DNA of 64,000 bases from positions 30,529,047 to 30,593,046 of the forward strand of contig CM119264.1 in the NCBI GenBank assembly GCA_051294375.1, written 5' to 3'. Of the stretch, positions 32,992 through 41,949 are shown in pieces. The DNA is from Paraspadella gotoi (lineage: Eukaryota; Chaetognatha). The notes beneath the pieces are model-generated. The model was not told the DNA's origin, made no database searches, and saw nothing but the letters and a program-made list of their open reading frames with translations. Position 1 is the stretch's first letter. Each line of letters opens with the position of its first letter. Position numbers and translations under genes: made by a program.

Positions 32992-33180
32992 CCCATTCTT
33001 TCTCTCTTTCTTTCTTTCTTTTTTCTTTATTTCATTCTCTTCTTTTCCTTTTTTTTCTTTTCTCTTTTACCTTTTCCTCTTCCTATTTTCCCCGATCCTC
33101 CCCTCCATTCATTCCCTAAAAATCTTTTTCTCTTTGTTTTCTCTTTGTTTTCCTCTTTTCCTCTTTTTCTTTTTCATTAT
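32611..33180. repeat. Pyrimidine-rich tract with (CTTT)n and gap
   Basis: Degenerate TTTCCTTTT repeats with CCCTCTTT..TTT units (about 32,640-32,760), then (CTTT)n at 32,776-32,806 and 32,958-32,990 flanking a gap (32,807-32,957). Produces false Phe/Leu-rich frames. Confidence 0.85.
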
Positions 33181-34906
33181 CAGTGATTTTGTCTCGTCCT
33201 CCGAATTCACTCGTGAATCTTTTTCTCTCCTCAAATCAACTTCACTTACAAATTCAGACCCGAACTTTACTTTTTGTCTCCTTTTCTCCAGCCACATCTA
33301 AACTCCATCATTAAAAGCTCCTTTGCTCCATCGTTTAACGTTTCTTTGCATCATCAAACTTTTCATGGAACATAAATCCTTTTTGCATACTTTTCCTTTC
33401 TCATTCTCTCATTTAAGTAATCTGCGATGCTCTATCGATACTCGATAACTTTCTTTATTGATTTAAATGGTACTGAATATTCAAAATACGTTAATATTTA
33501 TAACTCTATAATATTTATGATGTACTATAAGATTAAATACAAGACAAAAGATGAATACCACCTTTGGTAAAGCTACAATATTATTATGAAATTGTTAAAT
33601 ATTATTTTAAAAACTAAATTATTATAAAACCTTATCAAAAGTATACTAAAAATAGTAAAATAGGATTTCAATGAAAACCGTATCAAAAGATATGAGAAAT
33701 AATATAAACTATTACAATATGTAAATGAGATTGAAGAAATCAATATGATTTGTAATGAACCACATGTTACTGTAAAACAATCCTTTCTCCTTCTTCCTCT
33801 CTTTTTTTCTTCTTCCTCCTTCCTCTCCTTCTTCTTCTTCCTTCTCCTCCTCCTACTACCTCCTTATTTCTCCTCTTCCTCCTCCTCCTCTTTCTCCTCC
33901 TCCTCGCCTCTCTTTCTGACTCATCTCGCCTGACTCATCTCGCCTGCAACCTCTAGCCCGCCTTCGATCCTATCCTTCTTTGCCAAGTCGCCGATATCGC
34001 TCTGTTGCCTCTTACGTCACTTCTCCTTGCCGCCTGGTCCCCCCGCCCTGTTCCCCGCTAAGCCTGTTCCCCCGCCTGTTCCCCCTGCCTCGTTCCCCCC
34101 CTGCCTGTCGTCCGCCTTCTCTATCTTTTGACTCAAATTTTTCATCGAAAAGAAACTCTTTGAACTTTAAGAGGTTTTTTTTAAATCCGCAAAAAATCTT
34201 CAAAATTTTCATTTCGTCGTCGGCATCGTTTGTCGTCATCCGTCCGTCAGTCGCTCGTCGTCGTCGTCGTTCGTCGTCGTCTCTGTCGTCGTCTTTCGGA
34301 ACAAATTTCTGTTCATATTTTCAATTAAAATACTTTTTCTGTTCTTTCTTCCTCAGTCTTCTTTCTCGTTAGCGTCGTGCATGTGTTGTCGTTTGTTCTG
34401 CTTCGCTCGCTATTTCAGTATATCGGTTTCACTTAGTCGAACCTATGGGTCTATCGTCGTTGTCTCATGGTCCTTCATTCGTCGTCTGTCGATCGTCGTT
34501 GTCCATCGTCATCATCGTTGCGCAACAAACAGGTAACACACAGTGCCGACGCGAGCTGAACCGAGAAAATATTCATAAAAGAACGGACGGAGAAGGGACA
34601 ATAACGAGCCGGACAGCACCATGGCATGACGATGACACCACGAAAAAACCACCAACAACTAATAACAACAACAACAAACAACAACCAATGAGATGCGATC
34701 CGTCGTCTAATGATCACTTCACAATCAAATTCTGTCGACCTTCATATTATGGACTTCATGATTATTCAGTATCCTTCATATTTCATTTCCCTAAATTGAA
34801 ATTTCGCTGATGAATTTAAAGAAAATTGAAAAATCGAAAATTTTGTATTTCTGTGACTCGACAAGAGTCGAAGAATGTAGCGTTAGAGTGAGGTTAATTC
34901 TCTCTC
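33181..34906. other. Intronic DNA with several low-complexity runs
   Basis: 33,400-33,760 is AT-rich. 33,780-33,910 is (CTT/CTC)n. 34,035-34,110 is a degenerate CCTGTTCCCCC minisatellite. 34,200-34,300 and 34,450-34,520 carry (GTC)n-like CGTCGTC runs. 34,660-34,685 is (AAC)n. No exon with splice support is seen. A 615-N gap follows (34,907-35,521). Confidence 0.5.
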
Positions 34907-35686
34907 NNNNNNNNNNNNNNNNNNNNNNNNNNNNNNNNNNNNNNNNNNNNNNNNNNNNNNNNNNNNNNNNNNNNNNNNNNNNNNNNNNNNNNNNNNNNNN
35001 NNNNNNNNNNNNNNNNNNNNNNNNNNNNNNNNNNNNNNNNNNNNNNNNNNNNNNNNNNNNNNNNNNNNNNNNNNNNNNNNNNNNNNNNNNNNNNNNNNNN
35101 NNNNNNNNNNNNNNNNNNNNNNNNNNNNNNNNNNNNNNNNNNNNNNNNNNNNNNNNNNNNNNNNNNNNNNNNNNNNNNNNNNNNNNNNNNNNNNNNNNNN
35201 NNNNNNNNNNNNNNNNNNNNNNNNNNNNNNNNNNNNNNNNNNNNNNNNNNNNNNNNNNNNNNNNNNNNNNNNNNNNNNNNNNNNNNNNNNNNNNNNNNNN
35301 NNNNNNNNNNNNNNNNNNNNNNNNNNNNNNNNNNNNNNNNNNNNNNNNNNNNNNNNNNNNNNNNNNNNNNNNNNNNNNNNNNNNNNNNNNNNNNNNNNNN
35401 NNNNNNNNNNNNNNNNNNNNNNNNNNNNNNNNNNNNNNNNNNNNNNNNNNNNNNNNNNNNNNNNNNNNNNNNNNNNNNNNNNNNNNNNNNNNNNNNNNNN
35501 NNNNNNNNNNNNNNNNNNNNNGAGGCTTCAGATACCAGATGGTTACAAAATATTAGTCAAATATGAGAGGGGATCGGCGTCAGGTATCAGGCGACAGAAA
35601 TGACCAGTGGGGAGTGGAGAGAGAGAGAGAGAGAGTGTTGACTGGAGAATCAACGTTGATGCTATTATCACCCGGCGAAGCCAACA

Positions 35687-35808
35687 GGGCAAGGCAAGGC
35701 AAGGCATGGCAAGGCATGGCAAGTCATGGCAGTTCATGTCAAGGCAAGTCAATTCAAGTCAAGTCAAGTCAGGGCAAATCAAGGCCAGTCAAGGCAAGGC
35801 AAGGCTCA
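35687..35808. repeat. GGCAA/GTCAA pentamer minisatellite
   Basis: Tandem pentamers GGCAA, GGCAT, GTCAA and TTCAA. Variants are clustered (GGCAA outside, GTCAA inside), as expected from local slippage. Confidence 0.9.
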
Positions 35809-35911
35809 GTGACTCACCATTGAGTCCCTAATAAACTCAATTCCAGCAGATCAATGTACCACTCTTCACTGCTTTCACAGCAGCAAACTTACCACAACTC
35901 GTCTAACTTAC

Positions 35912-36019
35912 CCAGAACTGGCTTGGTGTTTCCAAAGGCTTCGACTTTACACATGAAATGAGCTTCTTTGCCTTCGTCCAGGGATGGAGACGGCGGACTG
36001 CATTCTGGGCGACCAACCA
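35912..36019 (-). CDS. Ig-superfamily gene, exon with first half of Ig domain 2
   Basis: This is the cleanest exon in the window. The minus strand has acceptor TTTTAATCTCCGCAG (up to 36,020), 108 bp without a stop, and a consensus donor G/GTAAGT (35,906-35,911). It encodes VGRPECSPPSPSLDEGKEAH then FMCKVEAFGNTKPVL. PSLDEGKEAHFMC is Ig strands A' and B with the first cysteine. Both ends are phase 1, the typical phase for Ig-family exons. It joins in frame to 38,455-38,634 upstream and 27,530-27,659 downstream. The protein is probably a secreted or membrane adhesion/receptor protein; subfamily not assignable. Confidence 0.82.
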
Positions 36020-36470
36020 CTGCGGAGATTAAAAGAGTATTGTGTGAGAAATTACTTGTTTCACTATTTTTTATTTTTATATTTTATGAAGGATTTAGTA
36101 TTTTATCTATATTATTTAATCAAATATATATTGTTTTCTTTTTTAAAAATGTTTTATTTATTTTAAATGGTAGTTTTGTGTAGAAAGAAAGAATGAAAAA
36201 AAGAAAAAAAAATCATTGACGTCGTCGGACTGTAAAGAGAGAAAAAAATCTCTTGGTTGGCGAAGAGAATTTCGTTGGGAACTTTTCAGAATCTTAATCG
36301 TTTTAGTCTCCAGCCACGCCCACTTCGCCTGACCCCCCTTTTTCTCTACACCACTGCCCCTGCCACCCCTCTACCCAATCTTGCTTCTTTCTTTTCTGAC
36401 CCTTCTCTCTTCTCAAATCCATTTGACCTCTCTTCCTCTCTCTTCCTTTCTTTCCTTCTCTTATCTCAAT
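36020..36470. other. Intronic DNA
   Basis: AT-rich part (36,050-36,250), then a pyrimidine-rich block with CCCC runs. No exon supported. Confidence 0.5.
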
Positions 36471-37262
36471 GACCTCTCTCTCTCTGTCTCTCTCTAAGAG
36501 AGAGAGAGAGAAGAGAGAGGAGACGCGAGGAGAGCAGAGAGATGAAAGAGCACGACGTGAGAGATGCAGACGAGACGAGAAACGAGCAGAGACAGACGAC
36601 TGAGAGCAAAGCNNNNNNNNNNNNNNNNNNNNNNNNNNNNNNNNNNNNNNNNNNNNNNNNNNNNNNNNNNNNNNNNNNNNNNTTTTAATCTTCTTTTCTC
36701 TTTAATTATTTCTCGATATTTATATTTAAATATTTAAATTAATAAATATCTCTTTTTCAATCCATCATCTTTGTCAAACTTTTCAATCAAACTTTTTCTT
36801 TTTTTTCTCATATTTCTCCTTATTTCTTTACCTTTCTTCCTTTGTTCTCCACATTCTTTCTTTTTTTTTTCGTTTTTCCTTTTTTTCCCTTTTTTACCTT
36901 TTTCCCTTTTTTTCCTCCAACTTTTCCTGGATTCCAAAGATTCGCCTTTTGTCCCAAAAGAACCATAACCCTAACGCGCTTCAATTCAGCTTTCTCNNNN
37001 NNNNNNNNNNNNNNNNNNNNNNNNNNNNNNNNNNNNNNNNNNNNNNNNNNNNNNNNNNNNNNNNNNNNNNNNNNNNNNNNNNNNNNNNNNNNNNNNNNNN
37101 NNNNNNNNNNNNNNNNNNNNNNNNNNNNNNNNNNNNNNNNNNNNNNNNNNNNNNNNNNNNNNNNNNNNNNNNNNNNNNNNNNNNNNNNNNNNNNNNNNNN
37201 NNNNNNNNNNNNNNNNNNNNNNNNNNNNNNNNNNNNNNNNNNNNNNNNNNNNNNNNNNNNNN

Positions 37263-37298
<36 letters not shown>

Positions 37299-37560
37299 TT
37301 TACCTACTTATCTCTTTCTTTTTTAACTTACCAAACAACCAATTACATTTCAGCCTTCTTTTCCTTACCCTACATAAGTTTTAATCTTCCTTTATGAACC
37401 AAACTCTTCCATATAAAGGATTCATGTTTTTCTCATGTCTTCTTCTTTGATCTTTAGTTTCCTTTCTTTTTTCATTCTTTTCTTTTAGCCTTAATTTCTC
37501 TTCCTTACACTTTACTTTCCTTTTTACTCTCATATTTTTTTACTCTCCTCTTCCTCCTCN
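36471..37560. repeat. CT/GA tract, (CTTT)n and gaps
   Basis: CT then GA repeats (36,471-36,545), a gap (36,613-36,682), pyrimidine-rich DNA, a gap (36,997-37,262), then (CTTT)n at 37,263-37,296. A further gap starts at 37,560. Confidence 0.85.
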
Positions 37561-37864
37561 NNNNNNNNNNNNNNNNNNNNNNNNNNNNNNNNNNNNNNNN
37601 NNNNNNNNNNNNNNNNNNNNNNNNNNNNNNNNNNNNNNNNNNNNNNNNNNNNNNNNNNNNNNNNNNNNNNNNNNNNNNNNNNNNNNNNNNNNNNNNNNNN
37701 NNNNNNNNNNNNNNNNNNNNNNNNNNNNNNNNNNNNNNNNNNNNNNNNNNNNNNNNNNNNNNNNNNNNNNNNNNNNNNNNNNNNNNNNNNNNNNNNNNNN
37801 NNNNNNNNNNNNNNNNNNNNNNNNNNNNNNNNNNNNNNNNNNNNNNNNNNNNNNNNNNNNNNNN

Positions 37865-38040
37865 TTTCTCTTTCTCCTTTTCCTTTTCCTCTTCTTTTTC
37901 CTCCTCCTCTTCTTCCTGTTCCTCTTCCTCCTATTCCTTTTCCTCCACCACTTCCACCTTTTCTTCTTCCTGCTCTTCCTCCTCCTCTTCCTTTTCCTCC
38001 TCCACCTCCACCATTCTTTTCAATAATTTTACAAATTTTA
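37865..38040. repeat. (CCT/CTT)n degenerate tract
   Basis: TTCCTCCTCCTCTTCC-type pyrimidine repeat with CCACC interruptions, after the gap 37,560-37,864. Confidence 0.85.
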
Positions 38041-38454
38041 CATTTTTTTAATATTTATGATTTATCAAGTCGCAACACAAAGTACATACAGTACATACTT
38101 TTTCTCCCTACACCCGTCACAGTGCCTTTCCTACATTTTCACACTCTCCACAGTTTCATTCCCATTTCCACCTCCCCCCCTCTCCATTCCATTAACCTGT
38201 AGTCGGTCATTCCATAAGTTCACCCCGCCTATAAGCAAGACACCTTCAGTCGTGACCCGGTGACTCATTTGAGTAAAGCCATCAGCTCATTACCACTACG
38301 TACCAACCCGGTACCTACCCTGCGGGAAGCCTGAGAACGGCTTTAACCCTCAAGCCTGGTTCCAAGCCCAGGACCCGTTCCATGGCTGCTCGAGGGGGTT
38401 AAAGAAGTTGCGGAGAGCACTCTTCACTCTTCAGCCCCACTTAAATCCACAAAC
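38041..38454. other. Intronic DNA with GC-balanced block
   Basis: 38,210-38,410 is a balanced, non-repetitive block with small inverted words (for example CCTGGTTCCAAGCCCAGG at 38,357-38,374). It could be a SINE or other small element; no A/B boxes are clear. 38,080-38,200 is C-rich. Confidence 0.35.
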
Positions 38455-38634
38455 CTGTTAATTCAATGTTGATGACATTTCCGCACTTGTATTCCCCCGC
38501 GTCTTCAAATTCCACGTTGAGAACTTCCAAGATATAATTGGCGTCGCCTTCTTTCCAGAAATTGTATTTGCGTCGATCGACGCTCCCGTCGATGGCGGAT
38601 TCTCCGACGGAGATGAACTTTTCGAAGAGGCCTT
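38455..38634 (-). CDS. Ig-superfamily gene, exon with second half of Ig domain 1
   Basis: The minus strand encodes GLFEKFISVGES...RKYNFWKEGDANYILEVLNVEFEDAGEYKC and ends INIELT. EDAGEYKC is the hallmark of Ig strand F with the second cysteine; YILEVLNV is strand E. The donor G/GTTTGT (38,449-38,454) leaves phase 1, matching exon 35,912-36,019 so that the join reads ELT-V-VGRP. The 5' limit is uncertain: above about 38,634 the sequence becomes an inverted, indel-rich copy of the preceding exon. It should follow directly on the SVWI of 39,462-39,674, completing a V-like domain. Confidence 0.75.
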
Positions 38635-38639
38635 TCCGT

Positions 38640-38830
38640 CCCTCTCCTTCCCGTCACCCCTCCGATCGATCCGCAGCTCCGCAAGCAGGAGGTCCCCGCA
38701 AGGTGATCAGATTCCCTGGTGCGTGCCGGTCGGGAGCGAAATTCGCGCTCAATCGTTCCCACATCTCTCGCAGGCACCCCCACAAACCGTTACGCCGTAC
38801 GATGGGATTAAATTGACGGCCGGTAGCATG
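38640..38830 (+). repeat. Inverted, noisy copy of the Ig domain 1 front exon
   Basis: Read on the plus strand, CGTCACCCCTCCGATCGATC and GGAGGTCCC match the minus-strand exon at 39,462-39,600 (CGTCACCCCTCGATCGATCC, GGAGGTCCCGCAGG) with several indels and substitutions. The copy lies head to head with the real exon and directly abuts its second half. This interrupts what should be one coding stretch. Confidence 0.65.
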
Positions 38831-39436
38831 AGGTGGGGGGAGGAGATGGGAGGAGCGGAGGGAGCAGAGGAGAAGGGAGGGCAGAGGAGAGGAGCGAGGT
38901 CGGGAGGGAAGGGAAGGGCGGAACGGTTGGGAAGGCAGAGATGAGGAAGGAAGAGAGGAGAGAGGAAGGAGGGAAAGCGGGAGGGAGGGAGGGAGGCAAG
39001 GGAGGGAGTGAAGGCGGAAAGGTGGAAGCGGAGAGAGCGAGAAGGAGTGAGAGTGAAGCGAAAAAGAAAGCGCGGCAAAGACAGAGAGAAGAGAGCAAGA
39101 CCGAGACAGGTGCCGGAAGGAGAGTGAGCAAGGAAAGAGGCGGAGGGAGGAGAAGGGGAGGGGAGCGGGGAGGGAGAGAGGGATGGAGGGAGAAGCGGAG
39201 TTCCAAGCAAGGAGGAGAGAAGAAAAAATGAAGAGGGCAGGAAAGAGGGAGTTGGGGGAGTGGATGGGAAAAAGTAGAAACGGGAAAAGAGTCGGGGAAG
39301 AAGAGAAGAATGACTGTAACTGATAAGGTCTGGAAATTTGATTAAAATCGTGGACACATACATATTCCAAATCTCCCTACCCCCCTCACTCGCGTCGCGC
39401 CCCCCGCCGCGGGCGGCGACCCCCCGGGCGCGGCGA
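38831..39436. repeat. Purine-rich filler, then CpG-rich end
   Basis: GGGAGG/GGAAGG degenerate repeats (38,835-39,300), AT-rich 39,310-39,365, then CCCCGCCGCGGGCGGCGACCC at the 25-N gap. The very long minus frames here are proline/serine artefacts of the repeat. Confidence 0.75.
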
Positions 39437-39461
39437 NNNNNNNNNNNNNNNNNNNNNNNNN
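39437..39461. other. 25-N gap inside the Ig domain 1 coding stretch
   Basis: It separates SVWI (39,462 side) from the inverted filler. This is a fixed-size placeholder, placed where an orientation switch occurs. Confidence 0.9.
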
Positions 39462-39674
39462 TTAATCCACACGGACGTTTTGTCCGGAGAGAAACACTTG
39501 AAGGCGATTGTCGCTCCCAGCGGCACGACCGACTGCACCTGCGGGACCTCCTGCTGCGGCAGCTGCGGATCGATCGAGGGGTGACGGGAGAGAGGGACGC
39601 CGCCGATGGCGTCGAAGGCGGCGTCGTCGGCGTCGTCGGCGTCGAAACGCCGGAATGATTCGAGGACGTCGCCC
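39462..39674 (-). CDS. Ig-superfamily gene, exon with first half of Ig domain 1
   Basis: The minus-strand acceptor TTCTACTTCCCCTCCGTTCCGCCAG (39,675 upward) is followed by GDVLESFRRFDADDADDAAF, a proline/glutamine linker QLPQQEVPQVQSVV, then PLGATIAFKCFSPDKTSVWI. ATIAFKC is Ig strand B with its cysteine and VWI is strand C with the invariant tryptophan. The exon starts in phase 2, the same phase in which the exon at 61,218-61,665 ends. The 3' part is cut by the 25-N gap. An acidic DADDADDA patch lies just before the domain. Confidence 0.78.
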   Translation of the reverse strand, partial: GRRPRIIPAFRRRRRRRRRLRRHRRRPSLPSPLDRSAAAAAGGPAGAVGRAAGSDNRLQVFLSGQNVRVD

Positions 39675-39751
39675 CTGGCGGAACGGAGGGGAAGTAGAAA
39701 ATGGGTGAGTGAAAAGGTGAGGAACGAGTGAAGATTATCAATATCATCATT

Positions 39752-40120
39752 CATCAATGGAATAGACCTATAGACGGACCTTGACGGCCTTGTGATGCGA
39801 TTGCTCGTCGTCTTCGCGAAACATCAGAAAGACGACCAATCACAAACCTTTTTTCAACCTTGGACCGACCAATGACCGACAGAGAGACTAAGGAGTCAAT
39901 TCAATAATTATTTGAATAAGAGTTGTTTCTTGAGATTGGATGTTGAGGAGAGTCCCTCGAGATCCCTCGGCAATCTCGACCATCGACTCCTTAGTCTCTC
40001 TATCGGTCATTGGTCGGTCTAAGGTTGAAGTAAAGTTTGTGATTGGTCGATTTTCTGATGATTCGCGAAGACGACATCACAAGGCCGACAAGGTCCGTCC
40101 ATAGGTCTATTCCGTTGATG
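39752..40120. mobile_element. Foldback MITE, 369 bp
   Basis: Arms of about 146 and 136 bp (39,752-39,897; 39,985-40,120) are reverse complements with several indels: CATCAATGGAATAGACCTAT at the left end, ATAGGTCTATTCCGTTGATG at the right end. The spacer is 87 bp and AT-rich. No coding capacity. It lies within the large intron of the Ig gene. No convincing target-site duplication is visible. Confidence 0.85.
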
Positions 40121-40224
40121 TTACAATTAAGTAAGAATGAATTTATATTAATAATCATTATTAATATAAATATTTAGAGAAACTGAGATCGCCAATCGAA
40201 TTATTTACGTAGATATTCCAATGC

Positions 40225-40546
40225 TTCCTAAGAAATTTTTTGGTTTCCTCTGTTCAAACCAGAATCGAAGGCCGGTGGACTACTCGGGTCTACAGCTCCT
40301 CTTCTCTCTCTTTTCCTCCTCCCTCCTCATCCTCCTCACGGGGATTCGGGGTCGCGTTCAAGTTTAGGTTCAGTTCATCTTTTCCTCTCTCTCTGACTCT
40401 TTCTCTCTCCCCTTTTTTTTTTGGACCTTTTTATATTTTCGAATAGAGTATAGAGCCCAGTTATGAAATATACTTATTCTCCTCCCATTCCTTTCGGTTT
40501 CTACTAGACGTGAGACTTAGTTAGGCCCAGAGCCCTCCAGTTACAG
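40225..40546 (+). mobile_element. LTR-like segment upstream of a primer-binding site
   Basis: The segment precedes a primer-binding-like sequence and contains TTTATATTTTCGAATAGAGTATAGAGCC (TATA-like, about 40,430) and pyrimidine-rich DNA, ending TTACAG. By position it could be the right part of a 5' LTR. No second copy of this sequence is seen nearby, so the LTR assignment is inference. Confidence 0.35.
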
Positions 40547-40593
40547 TGGCGCCCAATGTGGGGCTCGATCCTACGACCCAGGGATTAAGAGTC
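40547..40593 (+). other. 47 nt antisense to the 3' half of tRNA-Lys(CTT), PBS-like
   Basis: Starting at TGG (complement of CCA), 47 bases match the reverse complement of a lysine tRNA 3' part: acceptor, T arm (GGGGCTCGATCC), variable loop and the anticodon loop TTAAGAG. A retroviral-type primer-binding site normally needs only about 18 nt, so this match is unusually long. It is bracketed by an 18-bp direct repeat, CCCAGAGCCCTCCAGTTA (40,526-40,543 and 40,593-40,610). Either an extended PBS of an LTR element or a tRNA-derived retropseudogene with target duplication is possible. The rest of the tRNA (acceptor 5' strand) is not recognisable. Confidence 0.6.
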
Positions 40594-40779
40594 CCAGAGC
40601 CCTCCAGTTAGAGCAAACGACGGTCACAAAACATTTAAGTTTTGTTTTGTTTACAAATTCAATGTCGCATTGCATTGTACAATTAGCCAATTCTATTCCA
40701 TTATATTTTCTAATTTTAATAAATCAAAATTGTCTCTCTTTTTCTTCGACTATTTTAATTCCGACCACTTTCAATAGAT

Positions 40780-40870
40780 GTGGGGTTCAAACCCAAAACG
40801 GTACTTTCCCTTCGCGGTGCATGACCACAAGGTCCGTGACCACCAAGTCCCGGGTTCGATGCCAAAACGG
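40780..40870 (+). repeat. Tandem B-box-containing tRNA-like repeat
   Basis: GGTTCAAACCC (40,784-40,794) and GGTTCGATGCC (40,853-40,863) both fit the pol III B-box GGTTCRANNCC. Each is followed by CAAAACGGTACTTT, so a 69-bp unit is duplicated. No A box is clear. This suggests a tRNA-derived SINE fragment. Confidence 0.4.
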
Positions 40871-41509
40871 TACTTTTCTTGTGCGTGAGAACGGTCGTGG
40901 GACGTAGGAATTGATTTGGGCATGTGGAAACGCCCCAAGCCTGTTTCCATGATTAAGGCCCGTTGCATTGGAGCAGAAGGAAGGAAAAATTTACAAAATA
41001 TTTGTCTTATCCCCCGGTATAACCGATGTCGTATTGGAATCTGACAAACACAATTCTATCAGAAAAATTTCTCTCGGGAAAACCAAAATGCATTACTCAT
41101 TCAATAAAAAGCGAGAAAATTTTATTTTGTTTTTCACATTTTTATGTCGTGACGTTCTCTCTCTCTCTCTCTAGAGAGGAGAGATCTTGTACCCTTCTTC
41201 TCTTCTACCTGTAGAGGAGACTTGGCGACAAAAGCCGCTCAATTAAATGTAGTCTGCAAGGGTAGGAAACTTTCACAGAGAGATCATGAGAGCGATCGTC
41301 TGTTAGTAGGCTGGAAGATGGCTTTTTACTAAAACTGCTTTCTGAACATAAGAACTTTAGCCTGGAAACGTCAGATATATAACAGGAAGATTCTCGATCA
41401 AAAAGGACAAATATATAAAAAAAAAAAAAAGAAAGATGCGACTATCGGAAAAAGATAAGAAACTCCGACTAAATGAATAGGTAATGGAAAGATACCGAGA
41501 AAATTAATA

Positions 41510-41905
41510 AATCTGCAGTCACTGAAAACGAAAATTCCATGCGAAAAACAATTTAAACAAAAATAGATCCAGCAAGAAAATCATCACAAAAAATCTCCGA
41601 AGAAAAATAACGGGCTTGTGCCGTTGATATTGAAAGTCGTAATGAATATATTGATGGTCCAGGAGAGAATATCCGTAAAAGGAAATCTGTGATCAAATAG
41701 TGGTACTGTACTCTAATAAATGTGATCTAGTGAATCGAATGTTACATTGTTTGAGTCTGTCCAAGTAAAGTTTGGAGAGACGAGAGAGAAGAAGAATACG
41801 CAGAGAGGGAGAGAAAGAGTGCTGTAGAAAGTAGTCAGGTCAGTCCCTGTCCGGTCGGATTCGGATTCAAGAGTCGGTGCGAATGGGTCGGATCTGGCCG
41901 TCCTC
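41510..41905 (-). mobile_element. 0.4-kb direct repeat, copy 1 (putative 3' LTR of minus-strand element)
   Basis: Shares TCATCACAAAAAATCTCCGA, GTGATCTAGTGAATC, TTTGAGTCTGTCCAAGTAAA and GTAGTCAGGT...CAGTCCCTGTCC with 47,495-47,865, in the same orientation. The copies are diverged by indels and substitutions. Two direct copies about 6 kb apart around a gag-like frame suggest LTRs, but TG..CA ends and target duplications could not be identified. Confidence 0.55.
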
Positions 41906-41949
41906 CGGTCGGCTCTTCGTTGCCGTAGGCTCCTTTTCCTCAACCCCGC

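Noticed and set aside
31931-33301. 456-codon plus-strand frame
   Set aside because: Most of it is N; the remainder is (CTTT)n and T-rich DNA read as Phe/Leu/Ser.
34475-34717. 80-codon minus frame with hydrophobic stretch
   Set aside because: It arises from (AAC)n and CGTCGT repeats read in reverse; no splice sites and no conservation evidence.
36955-36985. Telomere-like AACCCTAA
   Set aside because: A single occurrence (ATAACCCTAACGC), not an array.
38749-39750. 333-codon minus-strand frame overlapping the Ig exon
   Set aside because: Wrong frame for the Ig exon. Its proline/serine composition comes from GGGAGG repeats and it crosses a gap.
40547-40593. Functional tRNA-Lys gene
   Set aside because: The acceptor 5' strand is missing, the T arm has a mismatch and the anticodon stem has a T-T pair. 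The TGG/CCA end is encoded, which nuclear tRNA genes in animals lack.
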